DNA of 64,000 nucleotides from Aurantiochytrium sp. KH105 (GCA_003116975.1 BGKB01000055.1:186001-250000), one strand, 5' to 3'. Shown: positions 22,833 through 34,101, counted from the stretch's first letter. Program-made: numbers and translations. Notes: generated from the sequence alone by a model not told the origin.

Positions 22833-23534
22833 TTGCCTGCTTCCTCCAGCCACTAGCGGTGGCGGCTGCCCGCCATGTCGACATCGTAGCAGCGTCCCCA
22901 CACCTTCCCAACCGCCTCGCGAGCCTGGCTGCTGCCCACTGTTGGCTGCCTCGTTTACCTCGTCTGACTTGGCTTGGCTTGGCTGCAGCCAGCTGGCTGG
23001 CGTGAATGCTGGCATAGGGCCCTGGCTCCGCGTTCCAATCTCGCGCGCCTCCCCTCCAGCCCTCCAGCCATCCAAGCGAGCAGGTTCACGCGCTGTCGGC
23101 GGCACGGTGCGGAGCTCAGGTCCGTGCACCGTGCCACCACAACCCTGCCACGACGCAACGCAGGAGCCCCGTAGTAGATACGGCGCCGCCGCGACTGTGG
23201 GCCAAGTCCCCACAGCCACCATCGCAGCCTGTCGGAGCAGGAAGTCGCCTCTTCCTTCCCCCTGTTTGGGCTCTTTCTCCGGGTCCCTCGCTCCGGCCGC
23301 GCGCTCCTCTTCCTTTCCCCCAGGCCGCTCGCTGCCTCGCGGCGACCGGTCGCCGGCAGCTGGCAGGTGCAGACGGTGCAGGTTGCTCGGTTTACGCTCG
23401 TCGCCGGCTCTGCTCCGCAGCTTCCCATCGCGCTGCAGCACGCACGCACGCACCGGCACCGGAGGCGCGGACGGAGCGCGCACGCGCCCTTGGATTGCAG
23501 CCTCTTCCCGCCTGTCTGGATCGAAATCCTCCAG

Positions 23535-23656
23535 CACCAAAAAGGAAACAAAGAAGAAAAGGGAAAAGAAAGGAAAGGAAAAGAAAAAGGAATAGGTATA
23601 GGCAAAGAAGGAACAGACCAACGAAAGATTTGAAAAAACCAAAGAAATGAAAGAAG
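23535..23656. repeat. Purine tract
   Basis: About 120 bases of imperfect GGAAAA and GAAAA units. It again reverses the strand bias of the previous tract. Confidence 0.75.
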
Positions 23657-23794
23657 CGAGAGACCCAATCGATCGATCAATCGATTCGTCAGAGGCAACA
23701 AGTCTCCAGAGCCGGGCCCCGCTCGAGTCACTCACCAAGCCACCCCGAGCAGACAAAGCGCACCCACTCCCAGCGACCTCGCGCACCCACTCTC

Positions 23795-23811
23795 AGCCAG
23801 CCAGCCAGCCA

Positions 23812-23844
<33 letters not shown>
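23795..23844. repeat. (CAGC)n microsatellite
   Basis: About eleven CAGC units with one interruption. Confidence 0.9.
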
Positions 23845-24365
23845 GCGTTTCTGTTCACGGAGAAAAGCTCGCTCCCGGCTGCCATGGCTGCTGGCCGCGC
23901 ACACCCATCATTCAGGCGCGCACGCGACCACCGGTGCGAGCCACCACTCACCGCCGTGTCAAGATATAAAACGAGGGAGATCGGGACATGTCCACATTGG
24001 CCCCACTGGTGGACCCCGCCGCGCAAACTTCGCACGGCGCTCGGCGCGAGGCCCGGCGCCGTGTCTACCAGCAGCTGCTGCTGCAGCTGCAGGCAGCTCA
24101 GCTCAGCTCAGCTTAGCTCGGCCGGCTGCTGGCCGCCGACGCATCGCGCACGCAGTGCAGCAAGCATCATGCAGCGGTCAGCTGCTCCGGCCGCCCAAGC
24201 AGCCAGCATCCCATTTCAGAGCCGCCCGCTGCCGAACGGGCGAGGTCCAACGCCTTCGTTTCTTTCTTTCCTTCTTTCCTTCTTTCCTTTTCTTTCTTTA
24301 GTTTTCGCTGGCCCCGCCTCCGGAGCCTGCCGCCAACAACAGCCAGCTTGCTAACTGCCGCGACT

Positions 24366-24393
24366 GACGCGGACTGACTGACTGACTGACTGA
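24366..24393. repeat. (GACT)n microsatellite
   Basis: Five or six GACT units preceded by GACGCG. Confidence 0.8.
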
Positions 24394-25690
24394 CCCTGGC
24401 TTCTCCCTCGTTGGCGGCTTGACTTCTTCTTTTCTTCGATCTTCGATCAGCGGCGCCCAAGCTTGCACCAGGACCATCAGCCGGAAGGACACCGGCGATA
24501 TCACGAGGACGAAGGAGCGGCCGGACGACCTAGCTGGAGCGAGCGTCGCGATTGATAGAGAGACGGAGAGGGAAGCAAGCAAGATCCGCGATGGCGCAGC
24601 GATGCGCAGCAATGCGCAGCAGATGCAACAACGAGGAGGATGATGACGGCGATCGAGGCCTCGCTTTGTTTACTGCGAACGATTTGGTCCACCGAGGCCC
24701 GAACCACTCGCAGTCGCATTTAGTTGTTGTCGCGTCAGCATCATCGCGGCGCCAACAGCGACGCTTCGTGCTCTCGAACCTCGTCGCGAGGAAAGGAGAG
24801 CGCGTGCGTCTGAGCTCCGCGTTCTAACGAGAGGGGGTGTGCACCGCCGCAATCGGTGGGTTCACGCGCCGCGGTCGCGCGAGGCGAGCCGAGGCGCGGC
24901 TTCGCTTCGCTTCTCTCCTCGCGCCGCGACGCCGGCAGGGCCCTCGTGCGGAGGCAGGGCCCCGTCTGTGCTGCCGGCGCAGGTCGCCCCGCCGCGCCTG
25001 CGAACGTGGCGGCCGGGCCCCGCCTCTCGCACGTGCGACGGGACGGGACGAGCTGCGACGAGGGGCGAGCGAGGCCGCCACCCATCAGTGACTCGGCGGG
25101 AGCCCAGCCGAGGACCGCGCTTCCTCCGCCCGACCCCGCCGCCGTGGCAGGCAGGCCTTCGCGCAGCGCGAGTCGCAGCCGCGCCTCGTGTCGCGCGCTC
25201 GAACGAGCCGCGGCCGGAGTCGGAGCCATCGCCGGGCCGGGGCCGGAGCCGGAGCCAGAGCCAGGTCTCGTCGCTGCGCAGGCAAGCCTTGCTTGCCTCG
25301 CCTTTTTACTGTTGGTCCTTTTGCCTTGCCTTGCCTTGCCTTACCTTACCTCGCCCTGTGCATGTATACGGAGCGAGAGAGCGAGACGAGACCAGAGTGC
25401 CGTCCAGCCGTGCCAACGCGCGAGGAAGCTGCAGCAGCAACTTGAAGAAGAAGCTAAGCTCGTCCGGGCCGGCCGGCGTGGCCTCGCGAAAGATGCTGCG
25501 TGGAAAAGGCTCGCTGTGTACGACAGCGAGCCAGCCTGCGAGGGCGGGCACTCCAGGCTCGTGCGCGGCGGCGGACCCTCCCTCCCTGCCTCTCCGGAGA
25601 AAAAAAAAATACCAAAGTTTGTTTTTCGACAGGGTGCACACGCGCAGCTACAGCAGTGGTGTGGCAGCTCGCTGGCGCTTTCAAGATCTC

Positions 25691-25741
25691 CTGCAGCCAC
25701 CACTGCCAGCTGGCTGTAGCTGCAGCTGGCTGTGGCTGCAG
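25691..25741. repeat. 51-bp imperfect inverted repeat rich in CAGCTG
   Basis: The outer arms CTGCAGCCAC and GTGGCTGCAG are exact complements. Inside them CCAGCTG pairs with CAGCTGG. The whole could fold as a two-tier hairpin, and the surrounding 25650-26240 stretch has many further CAGCTG and GCAGCTGC words. Confidence 0.7.
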
Positions 25742-26109
25742 TGCCGCGGACGCGGGTGGTAGACCAACACTGAACGGGAAAGGCTTTCCGCGCCGTCTGG
25801 GGCGCGTCATGCACGATCTTGGACAAAGCCTGCATGCAGCTCTGGGAGCTGCCAGCTTGAGCTGCAGCTGGCAGCGACCGTGCGACGACTACCAAAGTTT
25901 TGAAAGAAAAGAAAAAAGAATGTAAAAAAGGGCCCGAGATGGCTTCAAGTTGCTCGACTCACACAGCACAGCTCGAACGAAGGACGCATAAAAGAAAACA
26001 ACTTCTTCTTCTTCTTTCTTCTTCTTTCGGCGATGCTGCTACCCCTTCGTCGCGTCTTGGACGTCGCGTCTTGGAGTGAGCATCACCAACAGCAAATGCA
26101 TGCAACCAA

Positions 26110-26143
26110 CGGACGGACGAACGGACGGACGAACGGACGGACG
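26110..26143. repeat. (GGAC/GAAC)n compound repeat
   Basis: A 12-base unit GGACGGACGAAC repeated almost three times. Confidence 0.8.
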
Positions 26144-26407
26144 GCCGAGTTCGAGGCATCATGGTCATTGCAACTTCTTGACGCGAAGCTGCTGCAGCTG
26201 CAGCTGCTGCTGCCTGCAGCTGCGTACCACGGCCTCCACACGAGCTCCGCTTCGTCCGCCCCGGCAGCTCAGCTCCCAAACCACAGCCAACGCCAAACGC
26301 CGAGAGCTTCGAGGACGAAGAACGCGCGCTTTTTGTTGCTGTGCTGCTGCTGCATGATGGCCTCAAACGCTCGCTCGTCGCGCACCGGCACACACCATGG
26401 GTCGTAA

Positions 26408-29400
26408 ATGTGGTTGCGGGAACGAGAACATCCGAGGGAGCCCTTCGCGCTCCAAGACAGCCTTGGACAGCTGCTGTCGTGGCCAGAAAAGGGTTCGCTG
26501 CGCGCACGCACGCACGCGCGGGCCATGCTGCCCGACGTCCGCTCGACGCGCGCCAACGTGAGCCGCAAGAGGCAGCGCCCGCTTCTCGAAGTCAAAACTC
26601 TCACGTCCAAGCGACGACAACACCCGTCCAGCAACAACATTCACAACTTTGACCCAGCGCTAGCGCGACGCACGGGATGCTCCGTGGCTGTTCTCGAGCG
26701 GACGGGGCACACGCAAGGATGGCTCCTCGTCGACCCAGACAACGCCAATGACTGGTTCCCGGCCTGGGTGAGCTTTGATCCGCACGTGCCTCTGCTTCTC
26801 GTGCAGCTCGGACACCGACACAGAGTTCATGACGGCAGTCTCTTGACGCTCGAAATCGATCGCGCACATGCCCACGTCGTCATGACAAGCTCCAACGCTG
26901 CAACTGCATCTTCCTTTGCAAGTACCGCGCAACAAGGTCTGTCCGCTTTTCGCGTCAAGGTGCGCGAAAACATTATTGTATGCTTTGCCGCAACGCAAGA
27001 GCATGTCGCGCAAATTTGGGTTACAGCACTACGCAATGCAATCGCACAAAGGACCAATCCTCCACCCCAAATTGATTTTGAACCGCCAAGATGGCACGCC
27101 AGACCGCCCACGCCTCTCAAAGATCTCTGCAAGCACTTCTTTTACGAATATATGCAGAACCCTGGTAATGGGTCACAAGCGCGCCAAGACCCCGTCCTCA
27201 CCTCTGCCATGCGAGCATGCGACCTCGCCATCGCCTGGGACAACTCCCTACAAACCTGGTACGCCGCAAATCGACGGGATCCACAGCATGCCGTGCCTCT
27301 CATGCAAGCTTTAGCACGCGGCTTTCTAGCACGCAGACAAGTCTTGCGAATACGCATGCGTCGTGCAGAAATACGTCGCCAACGTCTTATTGCGCGCGCC
27401 CGAGGCCCTCATGACGACTTTCCACACATCAAGCGAGTGCTCACGTTTGCTCCAAGGCACGCGAACAAGGCCGCCACCAAGCTTCAGGCACTTCGTCGCA
27501 GGTACTTGGAAAGGTTTCCTTACCTTGCCTTGCGAAACGGCCTCATTGCATTTCAACAGCGCTGGCGCAACCGCTCCCTTGCGCGTCACACGGCAGCTCT
27601 CAAAATACAGCTCATGCTGCGTCGACAGTGGGCGCGCGAGGTCTTTCTCGCACGAAAGTTTGTTCGTGAGCGCGCAATACATCGCGCAGCCAGCACTCTC
27701 GTCGCCGCCGCTACATCCAGAGCCTTGCATTCCGCAGTTCGACGTTCGCGAGCTGCAAACACCATACAGACGCACTTTCGCCGCATTCACACGCACCGTA
27801 CGTCCTCGCGCATTCAAGCGCGTTGTCGCGGCGTTCTTGTTCGTAGACACATTGCCAGAAAACACACTGCCGCGATACGCATCCAGACCTGCTGGCGCCG
27901 TCACTTTGCGCGCGTTACGTTCCGTCTGCGTCTGGCTCGTTATCGTCTTGCACGAGACCATGCACTCGCATACTTGGCACGCAAGCAATTTCGAAGCAGT
28001 CAAAGGGCCTCGACCATGATCGCCACCCGATTTCGCACCATGCTGGCCGCTCGGGAACACAAACGCAAGCGCTGGGCTGCTTCTCTTCTGCAACGCATCG
28101 TTCGCATATGGATGCACGTACGCAAGTGGCGAGCCCACCTTCGAGCGCTGGCGATTACGCAAAAAATCGCACGCGGATGGCTCGTCAGACATCACCACCG
28201 TCGATCCACGCAAGCTGCCATCGCCCTTCAAGCCTTTGCAAGGTCATTCACGATCGCAAAGCCCGCTCTCCAACGCAAGCGTCGTGCAGCGACAATTTTG
28301 AGCAAACACACGCGCGCTCGTCTTGCGCGTCGCGCCTTGCATCGTCATATTGCAGCCCGAGCCATTCAGACGCGTTGGCGAGCCTGTCATGCACGTCAAC
28401 GATTTAGGTCCATTTGGAATACAGTACGAGCAGGTCTTGTCTCTTTACAAGCCGTGGTTCGCGGGGCGCAAGAACGAACGACTCGCTGTCGCCTTGCTGC
28501 AGACAATCTCGAGGCCACTTCGTTTCGCAGCAAAAGTCTTGAGCCACCCATTACAATGGAAAAGACGCTTGCGCTTCTCAATCTCGGGGCTGCATGCGGT
28601 CGTCTCCATGCCACCCGCTCACTCGAAAAGAGCTCGGTCAAGGCTTCGCACCGTCGCGGTCTCGTCGTTGTCCTTTGCGCACAAGAGACGGCCCGCATGC
28701 ACGAGGCCCTCGCGCACATGCGTTGGCTCCAGCGCGCCATTGCCAACATTCAATGGCGCCTTCCTGCGCATGGGCCTCGCCTCATTGTCGGTGTCGCCGC
28801 GCTACAAGCGCTCGTGGACGCCCAAATGATGCTTGGTGACACCTCGTTGGCCGCCGGACTCACGACGCCCATTCAGCATACACGAGCGTACATCATGTCC
28901 ACTCTTTTGGGCGAATCACAGAGCGACTGCACCTGGCAAACTCATGACAATGACTCTGTGTCTCGCCAGTTTCAAGACATGCAAAGTCCCCACGAAGAAC
29001 TTTTGCCCCGGGTTCAACGCGCGCAGCAGCGACTTGAAGACCTGTACACCAAAACGACTCGAGACATTGCGGAAATGATTGTTGACCTCGATGCGGCCAC
29101 CATTGACGCCGAGCGACATGGCGATCTTCTCGTCGACGACATTGATCGCGCCGAACGAAAAATGGCACATGCCCGCGCTGACGCTCGGCCCGCAAGTCTC
29201 GCAGCCTTTGCGGCGATGCAACGACTCGATCGAGCCGCACGTCACCGGATCCCCTGTGTCGTTGACGATGCGCGAGTCGAATTTGCAAACGCTCGACGCG
29301 ATCGCTGCAGCATTGAGGAAAAGATAGCATCCTTGCCTTTCAAGGCCGCCACGGACTTGCGCGATTTGTTTCAAAGAGTCAAGGCCCGCCTTGAAAAGCG

Positions 29401-30523
29401 ATTTGCCGAGGTCGAGCATCTTCGTGATGCCATGCATGCAGCTTCTGCGTGGATTCCGCTCCTTCTCGAGTTTGCTGTCGTCGAAATGATGACGCCCCTG
29501 CAGCTTTTTACGGCGCACGTGCAGCACCTCGTTGCCGCTCAAGAGCAGGACCAAGTCGCGCGAGAACGGCTCTCTCGCGTTCGTGCAGCAGCCTGTCTCG
29601 TTTGCAAGTGTGCTGGCGACACCTGTCATCACGTGCAAAACTTTCGTGCTCAGTATCACGCAGCGCGTGCTGCACTCGAGCAAGCTTTCGTTGACCTCGC
29701 ATCGGCCGCGCCCTCTTTGACTGGGGTCGACTTTTGCAACTCGATCCTCGACAATCTTGTCAACTACCTGAATCTCGTACGCGAGCCCATGCAAATGTGG
29801 CGCCAAGAGACTGCGAGTCTCTTTACATCGCAGCTCGCGGACCGTCAGCAGATTCGTCAAGCTTTTTCAGATCGCGCTCAGGATCTACGAGAAAAAGCGT
29901 CTCATCTCGTGGCAGTCGAGGAGCGCGCAAAGAGTGCCTTGCATAGCGCAGAGGCCGATCCGCGCAACTTTTGGTGGTCACACGTGCTTGGTCAACGCGT
30001 GATTCCCAGTTTTCTCGCCAAGGAGCGCGCTCGCGTCGCAAGTCTCATCCTTCGCGACGATCCCGACGATGCAAGAGGTGAAATCGACAACAGCAGCTTC
30101 GCCTCTGACAGCTCTTCGGACGAAACGATGTCTACATGTTCTTGCTCGTCATGCGAGCGCGAGCGCGAGCGCGAGCACATCGTGCCGGGCGAAAATGGCT
30201 TGTTCGAGGAGCTTTTGGCAGAGCGTTTGCGAAAAATTGACCAAGCCGAGGTCGAGGCGGCCAAAGCGGCCGCCGCCAGGTTCCAACAGCGGCAAGAGCG
30301 ACGCAGCAGCACTTTTCTTCTTCACGCGGCTCGTGCGACACTCTTTCCTCGTGCGCAGCAGGCCCGAGTGCAGGATCGCGCGGCGGTGACGCTGCAGTGC
30401 GCGCTTCGCACTTGGCTAGCCCGCCGTGAGCACCGCCGGCTTCGCGACGCCATGCTCGAGCGCGCTCGCATCGTGCTTGCCGCCCTTCGCATCCAGCGCA
30501 TGTGCCGCCGCTGGCTCAGCTAG
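26408..30523 (+). CDS. Large IQ-repeat protein with PH-like N-terminus
   Basis: 1371 residues from the first ATG; the ATG at 26525 is an alternative that keeps all domains. Residues about 85-210 look like a pleckstrin-homology fold (GWLLVDP at the first strand, WFPAWVSFD, then FRVKVRENIIVCFAA and a last helix with IWVTALRNAI). Residues about 295-690 hold about 14 IQ-like repeats, such as KIQLMLRRQWARE, RIQARCRGVLVRRH and AIQTRWRACHARQRF, which in known proteins bind calmodulin or related light chains. A long helical region with few prolines follows (about 700-1330), containing a short Cys/Ser patch and a Glu-Arg repeat encoded by GAGCGC units near 30150. Two more IQ motifs end the protein (TLQCALRTWLARRE, RIQRMCRRWLS). 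There is no motor domain. A cytoskeletal, perhaps centrosomal or basal-body scaffold, is my inference. Confidence 0.8.
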   Translation: MWLREREHPREPFALQDSLGQLLSWPEKGSLRARTHARAMLPDVRSTRANVSRKRQRPLLEVKTLTSKRRQHPSSNNIHNFDPALARRTGCSVAVLERTGHTQGWLLVDPDNANDWFPAWVSFDPHVPLLLVQLGHRHRVHDGSLLTLEIDRAHAHVVMTSSNAATASSFASTAQQGLSAFRVKVRENIIVCFAATQEHVAQIWVTALRNAIAQRTNPPPQIDFEPPRWHARPPTPLKDLCKHFFYEYMQNPGNGSQARQDPVLTSAMRACDLAIAWDNSLQTWYAANRRDPQHAVPLMQALARGFLARRQVLRIRMRRAEIRRQRLIARARGPHDDFPHIKRVLTFAPRHANKAATKLQALRRRYLERFPYLALRNGLIAFQQRWRNRSLARHTAALKIQLMLRRQWAREVFLARKFVRERAIHRAASTLVAAATSRALHSAVRRSRAANTIQTHFRRIHTHRTSSRIQARCRGVLVRRHIARKHTAAIRIQTCWRRHFARVTFRLRLARYRLARDHALAYLARKQFRSSQRASTMIATRFRTMLAAREHKRKRWAASLLQRIVRIWMHVRKWRAHLRALAITQKIARGWLVRHHHRRSTQAAIALQAFARSFTIAKPALQRKRRAATILSKHTRARLARRALHRHIAARAIQTRWRACHARQRFRSIWNTVRAGLVSLQAVVRGAQERTTRCRLAADNLEATSFRSKSLEPPITMEKTLALLNLGAACGRLHATRSLEKSSVKASHRRGLVVVLCAQETARMHEALAHMRWLQRAIANIQWRLPAHGPRLIVGVAALQALVDAQMMLGDTSLAAGLTTPIQHTRAYIMSTLLGESQSDCTWQTHDNDSVSRQFQDMQSPHEELLPRVQRAQQRLEDLYTKTTRDIAEMIVDLDAATIDAERHGDLLVDDIDRAERKMAHARADARPASLAAFAAMQRLDRAARHRIPCVVDDARVEFANARRDRCSIEEKIASLPFKAATDLRDLFQRVKARLEKRFAEVEHLRDAMHAASAWIPLLLEFAVVEMMTPLQLFTAHVQHLVAAQEQDQVARERLSRVRAAACLVCKCAGDTCHHVQNFRAQYHAARAALEQAFVDLASAAPSLTGVDFCNSILDNLVNYLNLVREPMQMWRQETASLFTSQLADRQQIRQAFSDRAQDLREKASHLVAVEERAKSALHSAEADPRNFWWSHVLGQRVIPSFLAKERARVASLILRDDPDDARGEIDNSSFASDSSSDETMSTCSCSSCEREREREHIVPGENGLFEELLAERLRKIDQAEVEAAKAAAARFQQRQERRSSTFLLHAARATLFPRAQQARVQDRAAVTLQCALRTWLARREHRRLRDAMLERARIVLAALRIQRMCRRWLS

Positions 30524-30894
30524 AAAGATTAGAAGGAACACAGGTCGCCGCTGTCCGTTCGTACGAGCGTCCGTGCGTGCGTGCGTGCGTGCGAGCGCCA
30601 TGACAAGGCATCGCAAGGCAAGGCAAGACAAGATCGTCGGCTGGCGGTGCTCGTTGCCGCGGGAGTCGCCCACGCGAGCGCATGCACGAACAAGGTGTTT
30701 ATTCTTCTACCTACGCTGCCATCTGGCTGCAAGCAGCAGGCCTCGCCTTGGTTCGCACTTGCAGTTTTCCCCGCGGACCCCGCCTCAATCGCCAGCCAGC
30801 CAGCCACCCACCCATCCAAAGTCGCTCCCCGATGTCGCTCTCGCTCTCGCCCTTGAGCTCGAGCTCGAGCCCGAGCTCGTGCAAGAACCTCGCG

Positions 30895-30958
30895 GCGCGT
30901 GAAACGAGGTGCGCGCGAAGCGAGGTGCGCGTGAAACGAGGTGCGCGTGAAACGAGGT
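30895..30958. repeat. 16-bp tandem repeat, four copies
   Basis: Four adjacent copies of GCGCGTGAAACGAGGT. The second copy differs at two positions; the others are identical. Confidence 0.9.
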
Positions 30959-32097
30959 GCGCGCGGCGCGGTGTGCCGGCCGCGGAAGGGCCTGGCCTAG
31001 CCGTCCCTAGCGCCTTCCTACCCGCCACGCGCGGCCGCGCACTCTGCGCAACGCAAAGCCGGCACGTGCAGGCCCCGGCCGCCAGGGCTCGCCACTCGTT
31101 CGGGCGCGGCCTCACGCTGCGCCGCGGAGCTCTCGCGGCGGCGGCAACGGCGGTCGCGCAAGCGCCGCACTCGCGGGAAGCTGGGGCCGGTACTCGCGGC
31201 GAGGCGCGGGCGCGCGGCAGGCGCGGCGCGCGCAGATTTGGGGGCTGAAGAAATACCGGGGCATCGGTGTCTTTTGGGGTCGTCTCCAGGAGAAGACTCA
31301 AGTCGTCCCGCTCCGCTGCTCTCCGCAAGTCCGAGCGCGCGCGGTGCTCGCTGGCCCGCTTGCACACAAGGAGATGGCGACGGGGACGGCAGGTTGCCTG
31401 CCAGCCTTCGGACGCCTCTCGTTGGGCGCAGTACCATCTGCACAAGGCAGGAGAAGCTAGCCGCTTTCCCGCGCGGCACATTGGAAGCAACCAGCAGCGC
31501 CACCAGCAACCAGCCGCCAGGAAGAAGCCGCGTGCGGCGCCTCGTCGCTCCTTGCCTTCATCCACCATCCACCCATCCACATCCCGCCCTCAAGTTCGCC
31601 AAAATCTTCGCCGCCGGTCTCTCGGTCCACGAGTCGCCGCCCACCGATCCAATCCTGCGCCGCTCGCCCATTCTGCCCGTCGCATCCCACCCCATCCCAT
31701 CCCTCGCCTGCTGCAGCTGCTGCTGCTGCCCGCTGCCGCGCGCACGCTACCTCCTCGTCTCCCTCGCTCGCAGTCGCAGTCGCGCGCTCCCCGCTCCCCA
31801 GCCAGCTCGCCTGCACGCGCTGCGACGCTGGCGCTGCACGTGCTGCTCGCCGTGCACGTGCTGGCCGCGCGAGCGCGACTGCGACCTGCTGCTGCAAGAG
31901 AGAGGCCCACGCCGCCTTCCGGGAGGGCCGGCGCCGCGCCTGCGTGCGCCGGGACGCGCCCAGCAGGCGCAGCGGGCCTGGCTGGCGAGAGCGGGCGGCT
32001 CCGGCTCGCGGCCGCGCGCTCGGTCGCCGCGAGCGCGGGCGCGGGGGAGGCGAGTAAGTAGCCGGGGGCATGCATGGCCGCGAGGGCGGAGGAAGGA

Positions 32098-32165
32098 GGG
32101 AAAAAGAAAGAAAGAAAGAAAAGAAAGAAACAAAGAAAAAAAGAAAAAAAAGAAAGAAAGAAGGA
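32098..32165. repeat. (GAAA)n-like purine tract
   Basis: About 68 bases of AAAG units, roughly 210 bases upstream of the ankyrin gene start. It may lie in the 5' untranslated region. Confidence 0.85.
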
Positions 32166-32376
32166 GGAGACAAGGAGGGAGCAGAGCGAGCAAGGCGACG
32201 CCGCGCGCGGCAGCAAACCGCCTTCACTTACTTCGCTCGCGCGGCGCGGGAGAGGAGGGAGAGGAGCGCGCGGAGAGGAGAGGCGAGGCGAGGCGAGGCG
32301 GGGCGAGGCGCGGGACGCTCGACGCGGGGGAAAGGGCAAGCGGAGGAGGAGCGGGAAGGTCAGACGGGGAGGGGAG

Positions 32377-33546
32377 ATGGTGAGCTTGCGGGACGCAGTG
32401 GCCAATGGCGACGTGGGCGCCGTGCAAAAGGCCGTGCGCAAGAACGGCAGGGCGATCGAGAGCACGGTCACGTCCAACGGCGACACGCCGCTCATGTGGG
32501 CCGTGCAGACCAACGAGGACGCGCAGATGGTCACGTGGTTCATCGGCGCGGGCGCAGCGCTCGACGCCCAGAACAACGAGGGACTCACCGCGCTCATGGT
32601 CGCCTCGCGCTTCGGGAGAACCGAGTGCATGCAGCTCCTCATCGACGCCGGCGCCAACATCGACATCCAGGACAAAGAGGGCCTCACCGCCGTCATGATC
32701 GCTTGCAGGCACGGCAAGCTTGACGCGGCCCGCATCCTCGCCGAGCAGGGCGCCAAAATCGACACCCAAAACGATGACGGCAGAACCGCCCTGGTCTTCG
32801 CATGCGCACTCGATCAACCCCGCATCGCACAAATGCTCATCGAGCACGACGCCGCGCTCGACTTGCAGGACGGAAAGGGATACACCGCCCTCATGTTCGC
32901 AAGTCTCTTTGACCAGACCGAAATCGCACAAATGCTCATCGACCGCGGCGCCAACATCGACCTCCAGAATGCAGAAGGCTGGACCGCGCTCATGCTCGCG
33001 TGCCGCTACGACCAGCCGCAAACGGCGCAGCGCCTCATTCACTGCAACGCCAAGCTCGACCTCGAGAACAACCACGGCTGGAACGCGCTCATGTGCTCCT
33101 GTCTCGCACCCATCCAAGGTTCGCAGACTCGTGAGGGTCTGCTCCAAGCCTTGCAGCTCTGCTGGATCGCAGGCTGCTCCATCGACCACAAGAACCACGA
33201 CGGCCACGACGCTCTCTCCATGGCCCGTCATTTCAAGCGCGACGACGCGGTGCGCTTCATCGAGTTCGTTGCTTCCTCAGAGGTCGCGCAGATTCTCCTC
33301 CACGAACTTTCCATTCCGCGAGATGTTGTCGTCGCCTTTTACAAGGAGGGCTTTCACTCGGCACACGACTGTGCCATGCTTTTCGACAGCGACCTTGAAA
33401 AAATGGGCGTTCTCGACGCAACCAAGCGCCGGAACATCCGCAAGCGCTTCAAAATCGCGCGAACCCTTCCGCGCAAGTCCGTTGGAAAGCGTCTTTCCCT
33501 TTCCATGGCTGGCTATTTGCGCCGCAACTCACACAACTTCGTCTAG
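32377..33546 (+). CDS. Ankyrin-repeat protein with C-terminal SAM-like domain
   Basis: 389 residues from the ATG at 32377 (MVSLRDAVANGDVGAV). The open frame continues upstream only through a Lys/Arg/Glu purine tract that is probably untranslated. Seven or eight ankyrin repeats run from about residue 33 to 290, with typical units such as EGLTALMVASRFGRTECMQ and LIDAGANIDIQ. Residues about 305-365 fit a sterile-alpha-motif fold, with DLEKMGVLDATKRRNI resembling its last helices. A short basic tail follows. Ankyrin-SAM proteins usually act as scaffolds; no enzyme domain is present and no partner can be inferred from the context. Confidence 0.85.
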   Translation: MVSLRDAVANGDVGAVQKAVRKNGRAIESTVTSNGDTPLMWAVQTNEDAQMVTWFIGAGAALDAQNNEGLTALMVASRFGRTECMQLLIDAGANIDIQDKEGLTAVMIACRHGKLDAARILAEQGAKIDTQNDDGRTALVFACALDQPRIAQMLIEHDAALDLQDGKGYTALMFASLFDQTEIAQMLIDRGANIDLQNAEGWTALMLACRYDQPQTAQRLIHCNAKLDLENNHGWNALMCSCLAPIQGSQTREGLLQALQLCWIAGCSIDHKNHDGHDALSMARHFKRDDAVRFIEFVASSEVAQILLHELSIPRDVVVAFYKEGFHSAHDCAMLFDSDLEKMGVLDATKRRNIRKRFKIARTLPRKSVGKRLSLSMAGYLRRNSHNFV

Positions 33547-34101
33547 ACGCGGGGCGAATTTAGCCTTTCATCGCTACTTTTCTCCCATGCGCAGCTTTAC
33601 ATCTTGTGCCATCATGTTTGATTGATCCTTATAATCGCGTTACATATTCCATTTTGTTCCTGTCCACTCTTCCTCTCTTTTCTGCTCTTTTCTTCTCTTC
33701 TCTTCTCTTCTCTTCGCTTCGCTTCGCTTCTTTTCACCCGCGTTTTTTTTTTCGGCAAGGTAGGCCTAATAGGTACATGCTTTCCAAACTTTGGCGAGAA
33801 CCAAACTCTGGAATGTTGTCTCTATGTCTGATCAGACGAAGCAACAAGCACAAGAAACGAAAACGCTTCAAGCAAGATGGAATTCGATCCAATGAAAATG
33901 TTAAAATAATTGAAATGTAAGATTGTGGACCTACACCCACTCCCGGATGCCAACTATTTCGAGTGAAAAGTATCAAGGCATCAACGGCTTTCCATACTTC
34001 TCTTTGCCATGGGTTCTAAGGCAAGTCATGGTGTCTTGTAACGCGTCCACAAATTTCCTCACTTCTTCATTTCATTCTGCCGTTGCTTCTTAATTTTTTA
34101 A
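33547..34101. other. 3' flank of ankyrin gene up to the transposon
   Basis: AT-richer DNA with a CTCTT/CGCTT tract at 33687-33731. The right part (about 33963-34080) resembles sequence on the other side of the transposon. Confidence 0.5.
34041..34073. repeat. Direct repeat flanking the transposon, left copy
   Basis: ACGCGTCCACAAATTTCCTC and the following ACTTCTTCATT match 35917-35949 with about three differences. The similarity extends more weakly to the left (GCCATGGGTTCT against GCCGTTGGTTCT). Confidence 0.75.

Larger units (their letters stand above)
30524..32376. other. Intergenic region with short tandem repeats
   Basis: This 1.85-kb stretch separates two plus-strand genes. It contains a GTGC repeat (about 30566-30590), a 16-bp tandem array at 30895-30958, and a purine tract plus GGCGA repeats just upstream of the ankyrin gene. 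I see no gene in it; its long GC-rich frames have no protein-like features. Confidence 0.5.

Noticed and set aside
21719-23005. 428-codon plus-strand open frame in the gene-free region
   Set aside because: Arg/Ser/Ala/Leu-rich translation of low-complexity DNA including a pyrimidine tract, without any domain.
31238-32383. 381-codon plus-strand open frame before the ankyrin gene
   Set aside because: Compositionally biased; it covers a purine tract and overlaps the likely 5' leader of the ankyrin gene.
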